From: Tritrichomonas musculus
Taxonomy: Eukaryota; Parabasalia; Tritrichomonadida; Tritrichomonadidae
Length of the DNA: 64,000 bases
Assembly: GCA_039105265.1 (NCBI GenBank)
Contig: JAPFFF010000049.1
Span: forward strand, 1 to 64,000
Direction: 5' to 3'
Shown one piece after another: positions 27,152 through 34,426 of the stretch (its first letter is position 1; every line of letters starts with the position of its first letter). Under the pieces are notes generated by a model, which saw only the letters and a list, made by a program, of their open reading frames with translations, had not been told where the DNA came from and made no database searches. The translations under genes and the position numbers were made by a program.

Positions 27152-28828
27152 TTATTCAGGAGTTGTAATGTCATAATTCCCAATTCGAACCAGTGGGGGC
27201 ATGCCAGTGGGCTGCACTAAAATCGAAATAGAAGCATCAACTAATAAACCTAATATTGGTGGCGTATCGACTATTTGAGAAAAATGCTTTTTATAATTCT
27301 CTGATTTATCATTTGGATCTTTTATTTGAGCATGTTCCTGTGTGACGATTATTTCGAAGTTAATTGGTGATAAACTTGTAAGGCCCTGTTGATATGTCCC
27401 ATCTGTTTCTGTCGCAAAACCGATAAAGAATGAAGTCCTATCGTTTGGATATAAACCTGTGATATTGGCTAAAGGTTTACTTACATTACATAATGAAGCG
27501 ATAACCTCTTTATTGAAACCGGTTTGTTCACCATTCATATTCATTGCATTTTGACTATATTCAATGAATTCTGGATATTCACCATCTGTTCCGAAAGATT
27601 TGGCTGGAATATTGCCATAACCGCCACAATTCAATTGGAAATGTTTAAAAAGTGGATTTTTGAAATATGTATGATGACGTTGATGAAGAGGGAATAAACA
27701 AAAGATAGAATCAACAAATCTTGGAGTGACGGTGACGGTTGTTTTGTCTTGGATTTGTTTTAATGCTTGTGTGCAGGTGTAAAATGACAATGTTTGAGTT
27801 GGAAATGTGAGTGGATGTTGTGGATTTGAATAACGCTGAACCAATTGTTGATAAATCTCATTGTTTATACCAAAACATGGAATAATTGATGAGCATTCAG
27901 TGATTTCATACTCATAGACTTGGAATTTTCGTAGACCAGAATAAATAGTATATGGTGTTTCTGATGCTAGTATTTCAGCTCCATCTGTCTTTCCTGATGC
28001 TTGGCCTGATGAATTAGCTGATGTACTTGAAGTCCATATTTTAACATCGTCGCCAACAGGTGTGAATTCATTAGTGATCTCAGAAAAAGTATATTTAGTT
28101 GCAAGAGATGGTTGAGCAAGCAAAGATCTTGATGGTCCACATGGACAACAAAGCATACCAGCACATGAGAAATATAATCTTAATTCGAGTTTTCCTGCAA
28201 AAGCTGGTAAATATTTTATATTTGATAATGGCAAGAATCTACGCAAATCAATTTTTAAATGAATCGTAAATGTTGCTGTTAAATCTTCGTTTGGCCAATT
28301 AATTACTATTCCGCAACGAGTGGCAAAATTATTATTCCATATATCTTTATGTCTTGCCTTTGAGTATACATCTGCTCTCTTTGTTGTTTCATTTGCACAA
28401 CATGCAGTTAAGAACGATTCTTCACAACCAAAGTTTTGTGAATATATCGTTATTCCATTAGCTACTATTTCATATTTTTCAATAGCATCTCTTGCATCTT
28501 TGAATCCAAACCAGATTTTATTGAATGGATAACCGCCAATATCACTCAAATCTGGTATCTTTTCATTTATATTCATTGTCACTTTTAGATCAGCACGAAT
28601 AAAACCATTATAGATGTCAGCTGTATTGTGTGTATTTGGAGAAATAGTAACACTTGTATATGACCCTTGTTTTATTGGAGGTGAAGGCGAATATGATGTT
28701 TGTGGATTAATTGAATACTGTTTGTTTGTATCAGAAGTGGCAATACAGCTATCTACAACATCAAAATATGACGCAATTTGCGAACAAACTTCAGCTGATG
28801 TTTTCATATAAACCTCATGATTAATCAT
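27152..28828 (-). CDS. Major capsid protein, element 1 (558 aa)
   Basis: Assigned as the Polinton double-jelly-roll major capsid protein from its size and from homology to the element 2 protein at 50566-52518. Corresponding blocks are IKQGSYTSVTISP with FHQGQYSQISLTHP, DIYNGFIRADLKV with DIDKGFLTFHIKL, KIWFGFKDARDAIEKYEIV with KLFVGFKSSNQLFDRLEIL, and later FCLFPLHQRHHTYFKNPLF with LLFPKHHNDLTVFENPVY. Start is taken at MINHEV; an internal MKTSAEV seven codons later is possible. Followed on the same strand by the 106-aa gene. The frame looks whole. Confidence 0.8.
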   Translation of the reverse strand: MINHEVYMKTSAEVCSQIASYFDVVDSCIATSDTNKQYSINPQTSYSPSPPIKQGSYTSVTISPNTHNTADIYNGFIRADLKVTMNINEKIPDLSDIGGYPFNKIWFGFKDARDAIEKYEIVANGITIYSQNFGCEESFLTACCANETTKRADVYSKARHKDIWNNNFATRCGIVINWPNEDLTATFTIHLKIDLRRFLPLSNIKYLPAFAGKLELRLYFSCAGMLCCPCGPSRSLLAQPSLATKYTFSEITNEFTPVGDDVKIWTSSTSANSSGQASGKTDGAEILASETPYTIYSGLRKFQVYEYEITECSSIIPCFGINNEIYQQLVQRYSNPQHPLTFPTQTLSFYTCTQALKQIQDKTTVTVTPRFVDSIFCLFPLHQRHHTYFKNPLFKHFQLNCGGYGNIPAKSFGTDGEYPEFIEYSQNAMNMNGEQTGFNKEVIASLCNVSKPLANITGLYPNDRTSFFIGFATETDGTYQQGLTSLSPINFEIIVTQEHAQIKDPNDKSENYKKHFSQIVDTPPILGLLVDASISILVQPTGMPPLVRIGNYDITTPE

Positions 28829-28863
28829 TTCTTGAATAAAAAAAGTTAATAAAAGTAGTTAAG

Positions 28864-28952
28864 TATAGGCTGGGATTCATACTTCACCCCAGCCTACACG
28901 CTTCGCCACCAAGCTCAGGTACGCCTTCGCTTGGGCCTCAGCTTCCGGCCAA
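28864..28952. repeat. GC-rich hairpin island 3, between divergent capsid genes
   Basis: Stems seen: TAGGCTGGG (28866-28874) with CCCAGCCTA (28888-28896), CCAAGC (28909-28914) with GCTTGG (28929-28934), and GGCC-type ends near 28936-28950. It includes GCTTCGC, the complement of the stable mini-hairpin word GCGAAGC. It lies in the 336-base spacer between the divergent major capsid and jelly-roll-like genes; the rest of that spacer is AT-rich with nothing else recognisable. Confidence 0.65.
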
Positions 28953-29164
28953 ATACCTACTGAAAAACCTATCGTAAGTACACACTCTCAACATTAGCTA
29001 ACTTCCCACCTTTATCCATCAAGGCCAAGTACACTGTCACATTTTTAAATTTCTATTAATTTTTTATACAACACTATACAAATGACCACACCAACAGATT
29101 TAAAGGTATGGAGTAGTTTTTGAATTCCACACCCGAAAAAATATTGAGATATAGGTATTTTATT

Positions 29165-30490
29165 ATGATTAAAATGTATCCAACACTTAATCCGGCTGAA
29201 GAACCAACACCTATACCAATTGAATATGTATATTTTTTAGAAGATGGGGAACGAGATATAAGTAAACCAAATCGATATTACTTTAATTTTCCTCAAGAAT
29301 GGTGTACTTCAAATAGAGGGGAATCAATTGTAGGTGTGAGAAGGATTTTTATGTTGGCTAGAAGTAGAAAAATAGAATTCACTCTTGAAGTTAGAAAATA
29401 TAGACGAAACGAATTTGATAAACTTAAACATGATAATCCCCATTTTTCATATGAACAATTATTTTACCATCTTGAAGATGAACAAAAGAGTGAGATATTC
29501 ATAAATATAAATTCTTGGCTAAATAGAGAAAATGATTTACGAGAAATATGGAATGATATGAGAGCTGCTATTGAGGCAAAATTTGCAGAGTTTAATATTG
29601 GTGCGGATATAATCAATAAAGAACACAATTTTAATTTAGATAACCAAGAACTAAAATTAAGCACCAAATATTCTAATTTAGTTACTGAATATCAAAATTT
29701 GCAAAAAGAAATAGAAGACCTCACAAATAAAATATTTAATGAGAAAGATGACACAGTTAAAGCTGAGCTACAAAAAGAATTAGATAAAAAGAATGAAGAA
29801 GATAAAATGAATATAAACCTCAGACGCAATGTTCAAAAAGAAATGGAAAAAATAAGAGAAGAAATCAAGTTAAGTGAACAGAAACCTACATTTATTGAAG
29901 AAAAAGAAGGACTAAGACAAAGAGATGTACAAACAGATGGTTATTATAATTATTCGGAGAATCATTTTACAGAAATATTCTATTCACCAACTAATGGAGA
30001 GATACTTCAAGGCAGTAAATATAAAAACTATTATGTTGACCTATCAATAAGTTTTAGAGTAAGACCAAAAGATGATTATTCACCATATAGACGATATGAT
30101 TTTAATGATGTATTCAATATAGGTTATGAAGATTTTAATAATAACCCATGGGATTATATGGATCCTGAAAAACCTGTCAAGGATAAAGATGGGAATATTA
30201 TTAGATATGAAGGGAAATGGATGAGGGAAATAAAGTTTAAAAATGTTTGGGATAGACATTCGTGTTCAATATACTCTTCATTAGCTGAGCAGTCAAATAA
30301 ATATTATTTAGGCAATAGTCAAATAGACTTTTACCCAATCAAGTACTTCAAGCTAAACTCAACAGATCAAAGATTTTGGGTAGAATTCAATTCAGGGCGT
30401 CATAATAATATTCCTGTTCTGGTACCAAACAATGAATCATTTGTCATTGAAATGCAATTATTACCATTTAAGAAGATGCTTTACATTTAA
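29165..30490 (+). CDS. Jelly-roll-like structural protein (441 aa)
   Basis: Start chosen at MIKMYPTLNP; no ATG precedes it in frame. Beta-rich N-terminus (RYYFNFPQEWCTSNRGESIVGV), a long central coiled coil (about 155-250), and a beta-rich C-terminal part ending FWVEFNSGR..IPVLVPNNESFVIEMQLLPF, a closing pattern typical of capsid jelly rolls. The 110-aa product at 47604-47936 in element 2 has the same two landmarks (FKLPEDFIYSRNKKYIVVQY and FKIWFTDLYGNEI..AFVLSCLLIY) without the coiled coil, and also sits beside the integrase gene. A second minor capsid protein is likely but unproven. Stop is 11 bases before the integrase start. Confidence 0.5.
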   Translation: MIKMYPTLNPAEEPTPIPIEYVYFLEDGERDISKPNRYYFNFPQEWCTSNRGESIVGVRRIFMLARSRKIEFTLEVRKYRRNEFDKLKHDNPHFSYEQLFYHLEDEQKSEIFININSWLNRENDLREIWNDMRAAIEAKFAEFNIGADIINKEHNFNLDNQELKLSTKYSNLVTEYQNLQKEIEDLTNKIFNEKDDTVKAELQKELDKKNEEDKMNINLRRNVQKEMEKIREEIKLSEQKPTFIEEKEGLRQRDVQTDGYYNYSENHFTEIFYSPTNGEILQGSKYKNYYVDLSISFRVRPKDDYSPYRRYDFNDVFNIGYEDFNNNPWDYMDPEKPVKDKDGNIIRYEGKWMREIKFKNVWDRHSCSIYSSLAEQSNKYYLGNSQIDFYPIKYFKLNSTDQRFWVEFNSGRHNNIPVLVPNNESFVIEMQLLPFKKMLYI

Positions 30491-30501
30491 GACTAATTTA
30501 A

Positions 30502-31587
30502 ATGAACAAAAAGCATTTTAAGACAATTAATGAGCTTCATTCTTTTTTTCCTTGGAGATCTGCCTCTAAATTTGTTCCACTCGCAAAACGATATGGATTC
30601 ACAGAAGAAGCCACATTAGATTATTTAAGGAAGATAGTACATGATGTAAAGGTACCAAAGGCAAAGTTTATGAATATCTATTCTAAACACTCTGGGGGAT
30701 ATCAAATGGACACATTCATCAATGATAAGACAAAGGATGGTCTCAACTATTTGATGCTAATTAATATTAACACAAGAAAAGCATATTGTTATCCAATGAA
30801 GGGGAAAGGTGCAAAAGAAGTAGTCAAGGCATTAAATAAATTTTTTGAGGACGAGCCAGATGTCTATTCGATAACATCAGATCAGGATGCTGCTTACTTG
30901 TCCAATGATGTATTACAGTTGATGAAGACCAAAAATATTGTTTACACTACTACCGAGGATAATAATCATAATGTACTAGGTATCGTAAATAGGTTCATGA
31001 GAACGATTAGAGACATGGTTGGCGAGAACAGGTTCATCAATGAGAAAGAAATGGATAGTTTAATAGATTCATACAACAATTCTCCCCACAGGTCATTGGA
31101 CTATAAGATACCAAACGAGATGACAGAGAAAGATGAAAAAGAATATGTAAAAGCCAAGTCGCAAAACAATCCATATGACTTTAAGCCAAATGATAGAGTT
31201 AGAATTATTCAAGCCAAGGAGCCATTTTCGAAGCGCAGGAACAAGGTAAGCAAGGAAGCATATATAGTTGATTCAAAGGCTGGGAACCAATTTATAATTA
31301 AGTCCAAAGATGAGTCAATAGACAAACTCCCTGGTTATAGGTTAATCAAGACACAAAACAAAAATATTGCACAAACTTTAAAAGGAGGCAAGAGAGGTAT
31401 TGTGGAGAAGATTATTTCTTATGATACAACAAAGAACAAATATAAAATTAAATACAGCGAAGGAACAGAAGACATCATACCGGCTAAAAATTTACGAGAA
31501 GGTGCTCCAACAAAGCTATCTAATCTTGAAGTAGATTACTGGTCAAAGAAGAAAAATATACCCAATGGAATAAAAAAGTGGATTTAA
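30502..31587 (+). CDS. Retroviral-type (DDE) integrase, element 1
   Basis: Inserts the element into host DNA. The catalytic RNase H-fold core begins with YQMDTF (Asp about 70) and continues SITSDQDAAYL (Asp about 127), then the conserved helix GIVNRFMRTIRD and the family signature YNNSPHRSL. The C-terminal 60 residues (RGIVEKIISYD..NKYKIKYSEG) resemble the chromodomain-like or SH3-like tail of Polinton integrases. Short spacers on both sides place it in an operon-like run with the jelly-roll-like gene and the packaging ATPase. Confidence 0.88.
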   Translation: MNKKHFKTINELHSFFPWRSASKFVPLAKRYGFTEEATLDYLRKIVHDVKVPKAKFMNIYSKHSGGYQMDTFINDKTKDGLNYLMLININTRKAYCYPMKGKGAKEVVKALNKFFEDEPDVYSITSDQDAAYLSNDVLQLMKTKNIVYTTTEDNNHNVLGIVNRFMRTIRDMVGENRFINEKEMDSLIDSYNNSPHRSLDYKIPNEMTEKDEKEYVKAKSQNNPYDFKPNDRVRIIQAKEPFSKRRNKVSKEAYIVDSKAGNQFIIKSKDESIDKLPGYRLIKTQNKNIAQTLKGGKRGIVEKIISYDTTKNKYKIKYSEGTEDIIPAKNLREGAPTKLSNLEVDYWSKKKNIPNGIKKWI

Positions 31588-31597
31588 CGAATATTAA

Positions 31598-31804
31598 ATG
31601 TCTAAACAAATAATGAAAGAAGTAGAGTCCTTAATCCAAAAGACAATGAAGAAGAACCAGAAAGAGATAGAGGCAGCACTGATGAAACCTCTCCATCCTT
31701 CATATCCATTTAGTACGAATGGAATTATATTTCTTATTGGACGTCCAGGTGCAGGTAAGAGTTATTGGTTGTGGTCTCATATTTTAATTACTGAACGTCA
31801 GTAG
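31598..31804 (+). pseudogene. Packaging ATPase (FtsK/HerA type), 5' part, interrupted by element 2
   Basis: The first 60 or so residues include NGIIFLIGRPGAGKSYW, a Walker A P-loop in the context normal for Polinton/adenovirus-like A32-type packaging ATPases, which pump DNA into the capsid. It starts 10 bases after the integrase stop. Element 2 begins inside the gene at about 31800. The remainder was not recognised elsewhere in the window. Confidence 0.75.
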
Positions 31805-31849
31805 TGATGGGTGTTCCGAATCGGGGTCAGATAGAATCCACCCAAAAAC

Positions 31850-32088
31850 GCCTTTAAATGGCCCATATTTGGGCCCCATAAATTCCAAAAATGGCCTATA
31901 TTTGGGTCAATATTCAAAATCCACATACTGCATACCTCCCCAAAACGCTTATAAAACGCCCATATTTGGGCCCATACAAATTCCAAAAATAGGCCACTTA
32001 TGGACCACTTATAGCACCACTTATGGGACCACCTATGGGACCACTTATGGAGCAAGCTATTGGAGCAAGCTTATGGAGCAAGCTAATA
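31850..32088. repeat. Subterminal repeats at the left end of element 2
   Basis: Two imperfect copies of a roughly 45-base block with the palindrome GGCCCATATTTGGGCC lie at about 31850-31897 and 31946-31994. They are followed by a tandem run of 12-15-base units of the types CCACTTATGGGA and GAGCAAGCTTATG (31992-32088). Repeats of this kind next to a terminus may serve in replication initiation or end recognition; that is inference. The recurrent word TTCCAAAAATA starts here and reappears at several gene borders of element 2. Confidence 0.7.
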
Positions 32089-32157
32089 GCCCAGACCATC
32101 CTGAATTCCAAAAATAACGCGATTCTCAAACCAATCCAATTTTTTATCCAGTTAGAA

Positions 32158-32475
32158 ATGAATTCAGCAACTGCACACAGTGCATTCGTTGCCATGCCAC
32201 AACTCTCCAATGTCGAAGCTAATGGTGTCAAACTCGATTACCTCGAACACGTCATTCTCAAGAAATACCCCCAATGGAAATCCCTTGCATTCGACTACCA
32301 CAACGACGATGATTTCATGGACGATCTCATCGACACAATATCAAATTATGAAACTGATTTGGAATCCCTTCGAACCAAAATCATAGATGGTGATAGCTAT
32401 GATCGCAAGGAACTCGATTTGGGACGCATCAAGATGCTATTGAAAATACTCAGATTCTCATATGAATTTGCTTGA
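32158..32475 (+). CDS. Small hypothetical protein, element 2 (105 aa)
   Basis: Start chosen at ATGAATTCAGC because it follows an AATTTTTTATC motif that also precedes the next gene, and because the upstream part of the frame lies in subterminal repeats. The product is acidic and helical with DYHNDDDFMDDLIDTI in the middle and an Arg/Lys/Leu-rich end. First gene of the element; no family recognised. Confidence 0.5.
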   Translation: MNSATAHSAFVAMPQLSNVEANGVKLDYLEHVILKKYPQWKSLAFDYHNDDDFMDDLIDTISNYETDLESLRTKIIDGDSYDRKELDLGRIKMLLKILRFSYEFA

Positions 32476-32588
32476 GCATTTATGCATTCGCTCTCAATCG
32501 CATTCGCATTTATATTTTTGGACTCAACTCCATATGATGTAATAACTAGCTGGTTCGCAATGCAACTCAATTTTTTATCGAATTCCAA

Positions 32589-33056
32589 ATGGAATCAACT
32601 GGGTCAAATACACCAATGGCAGCTGTTATCGAACCAATCGATGATGAGTATGAATACATCCAATATAATGATAAGCTCCGTTTGATACATTCCATTAAGG
32701 ATGATATGTACCAGATGCAATCGATTCTCAATGCATGCAATTCCAAGAAGCAGGCTTATCGATGGAGGCAACTCGCTGAATCCAATGAAATACTCGATGA
32801 ATTATCGGCACAGCAAAATTGCTGTCCCGAGGATTTGGTTCAAAATCGAGTAAATATTGGTAATTCCCATTTGCAAGGTATATACATTCACCGACTACTG
32901 GTCAATGATGTTGCATGCTGGGCAAGTCGAAAGTATGCCATATATATTGCTCAGCTTTTGGATGCTCATTTTGAGAAGCAACGCGAGCAGATGGATAACA
33001 AAATCAATGACCTCACTACAAGGGCGGTCCCCAAGGATCACAAAAATAGCTACTGA
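32589..33056 (+). CDS. KilA-N domain protein (155 aa)
   Basis: A DNA-binding domain typical of large DNA viruses and phages. The segment from about residue 28 to 135 has the KilA-N layout: a first half with RWRQLAESNEILDEL, then GIYIHRLLVNDVACWASRKYAIYIAQLLD, which matches the family signature GTYVHPxLxxxxAxWxSPxFA. The C-terminus is a short coiled coil. A family C hairpin (32810-32825) encodes SAQQNC in the loop between the two halves. The adjacent frame 33060-33362 may be functionally linked. Preceded by the AATTTTTTATC motif about 10 bases before the ATG. Confidence 0.75.
   Translation: MESTGSNTPMAAVIEPIDDEYEYIQYNDKLRLIHSIKDDMYQMQSILNACNSKKQAYRWRQLAESNEILDELSAQQNCCPEDLVQNRVNIGNSHLQGIYIHRLLVNDVACWASRKYAIYIAQLLDAHFEKQREQMDNKINDLTTRAVPKDHKNSY
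32807..32828. repeat. Family C hairpin, copy 1 (inside the KilA-N gene)
   Basis: ACAGCAAAATTGCTGT is a perfect palindrome apart from a two-base loop, followed by CCC. The same word occurs at 40056-40077 and 49180-49201 in non-coding DNA. Here it is in frame inside a loop of the KilA-N domain. Confidence 0.8.
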
Positions 33057-33059
33057 TAT

Positions 33060-33362
33060 ATGATATGGCTTGAGGATCTTCCCAAAGATAAGGATTCTGT
33101 GGTACTCCATCTCGTTCGTCGCAACAAGCATTCATGGAGGCAGGTCAGCAGGATATATAAAGATAAGAAGAAGCGCTGGATATTTATTGATGACCTACCC
33201 ATCGCAATGACCCCGAATGAAGACATCAAGCGAATGGCCAAAGCTATGTTCAAAGGGGATGATGTCACTGTAGGTGGTACTAGGATTACCATCAAAAGAT
33301 CATGCCTTAATGATTTTCACACAGCTGTGGACAAATATTTCACAACCACAATGCGATCTTAA
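33060..33362 (+). CDS. Hypothetical protein next to KilA-N gene (100 aa)
   Basis: Starts MIWLEDLPKDKDSVVLHLV three bases after the KilA-N stop. Basic and beta-rich at the beginning (RRNKHSWRQVSRIYKDKKKRW), with FHTAVDKYF near the end. KilA-N proteins often carry an extra C-terminal domain, so this frame may belong to the same functional unit. No family is recognised with certainty. Confidence 0.45.
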   Translation: MIWLEDLPKDKDSVVLHLVRRNKHSWRQVSRIYKDKKKRWIFIDDLPIAMTPNEDIKRMAKAMFKGDDVTVGGTRITIKRSCLNDFHTAVDKYFTTTMRS

Positions 33363-33418
33363 GTACGAATGTACATTCTTGAGTCAAAACTCGAAAATAA
33401 TATTTTATTTTTGCATAA

Positions 33419-33979
33419 ATGGATATTGAAATGACCGCAGAAACAATGACCGCACAAAGCTCGGATACTGGTACAGCAACTGATACAGTTACTGATGCTG
33501 AGATACTCCTAAAGATCGTAGATGGTATTACTGATTTGCGCCGAGATGTCAAGCATTTGATTAAGCGTATGAACCATAAACGCAAACCATCTGCTGATAC
33601 CCCAAAGGCTGAAGCACATATCGACACCACTCAGGACACCACTCAGGATGCAAATGACTCACCTCCTGAGACTCCATCTATTGAACATCCTCGACCTCGT
33701 TTAAATCGCACCCATATATTCAATCGAAGCAAGTTCCTGGATATTGGGGATCACGACCGATTGATCCAATATGTCACATCACAGGCAGTAATCGATGCGA
33801 TCTCCAACGCAGAACCTCATAAACGCGTATCCCTATTGCGTAGACTCATACGTGATAACCTAAAGTTGAGTATATCCATGTATATGACCCAAAAACTAAT
33901 CAACACCCATATGCCTATAAACGGTCCTCCAAGGGAAACAGCTCCAGACCCAGATGAGATTGATACAACCGATTTCTAA
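33419..33979 (+). CDS. Conserved Polinton hypothetical beside PolB, element 2 (186 aa)
   Basis: The first part is Thr/Asp/Glu-rich and disordered. The C-terminal 65 residues (FLDIGDHDRLIQYV..RRLIRDNLKLSISMYMTQKLIN) are homologous to those of the 155-aa protein of element 3 (58047-58514: NLNDEQRNKVLAFA..QKLVHDKLNINLSAYMSCKIIT). The gene is upstream of PolB here but downstream of PolB in element 3, so gene order differs. The helical domain could bind DNA or protein; function unknown. A TATTTTTG motif lies just before the ATG. Confidence 0.55.
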   Translation: MDIEMTAETMTAQSSDTGTATDTVTDAEILLKIVDGITDLRRDVKHLIKRMNHKRKPSADTPKAEAHIDTTQDTTQDANDSPPETPSIEHPRPRLNRTHIFNRSKFLDIGDHDRLIQYVTSQAVIDAISNAEPHKRVSLLRRLIRDNLKLSISMYMTQKLINTHMPINGPPRETAPDPDEIDTTDF

Positions 33980-34426
33980 CCGAATTCCAAAAATATTTTT
34001 GCAAAAACCGACCCCATGATGGATGCGTAATGCATTCTCTAGAGGAACCAACATACGGACCCGGGATTGCACATCAATCCCTCAAGGAAAATACCTGCAT
34101 CCACCATGAGGCTGGTTGGGGTTGCAAATGCCGGCAAATGCCCGTATTACCCCATAATCCACAAGTAATAGCTTACCCAAGGTGTTTAGTGCGCTTGGGC
34201 TCTATCACAAATATGGACCGGAAATAATACGAAAAATCGGTATGGCAGTGGATCGAACTCATGCCTGCAGCCGAAGCCCGGAGACATGCTTCATGACCCA
34301 ACAACTATACCAGTTAGCGCTAACACATATATGATTCCGATTTGCTATTTAATCGAGTAAAATTCAAAAATAGTATGTCATCAACCGCGTTGCGATGATT
34401 ATTTTTGTATTTTTACCAATGGGCAA
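33980..34426. other. Non-coding spacer before PolB with hairpins and a tRNA-like segment
   Basis: Contains a 7-bp stem GGGATTG/CAATCCC (about 34062-34080) and a CCCAAG/CTTGGG stem (about 34177-34199). On the minus strand, 34243-34326 has a B-box-like GTTCGATCC and an A-box-like TAGCGCTAACTGG in tRNA order. I could not fold it into a normal cloverleaf with a 7-bp acceptor stem and a clear anticodon, so it may be a tRNA relic or chance. Confidence 0.3.

Larger units (their letters stand above)
7050..31799. mobile_element. Polinton/Maverick element 1 (fossil, interrupted)
   Basis: A run of Polinton hallmark genes in AT-rich sequence: fibre-like proteins, penton-like proteins, protein-primed PolB, an SF3 helicase remnant, major capsid protein, retroviral-type integrase and the beginning of the packaging ATPase. 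The left border is approximate; the right part is cut by insertion of element 2 at about 31800, and the rest was not found in the window. Most genes are long and open, so the copy looks fairly young, but it is not whole: the second fibre-like locus is in pieces, the helicase is partial, and the ATPase is interrupted. About three to four breaks in all. Confidence 0.85.

Noticed and set aside
34030-34227. 65-codon frame in the spacer before PolB
   Set aside because: Overlaps hairpins, lacks a leader motif and has no homologue in element 3.
34243-34326. Functional tRNA gene
   Set aside because: T-arm and acceptor stem do not pair well and no anticodon loop fits; kept only as a weak tRNA-like segment.
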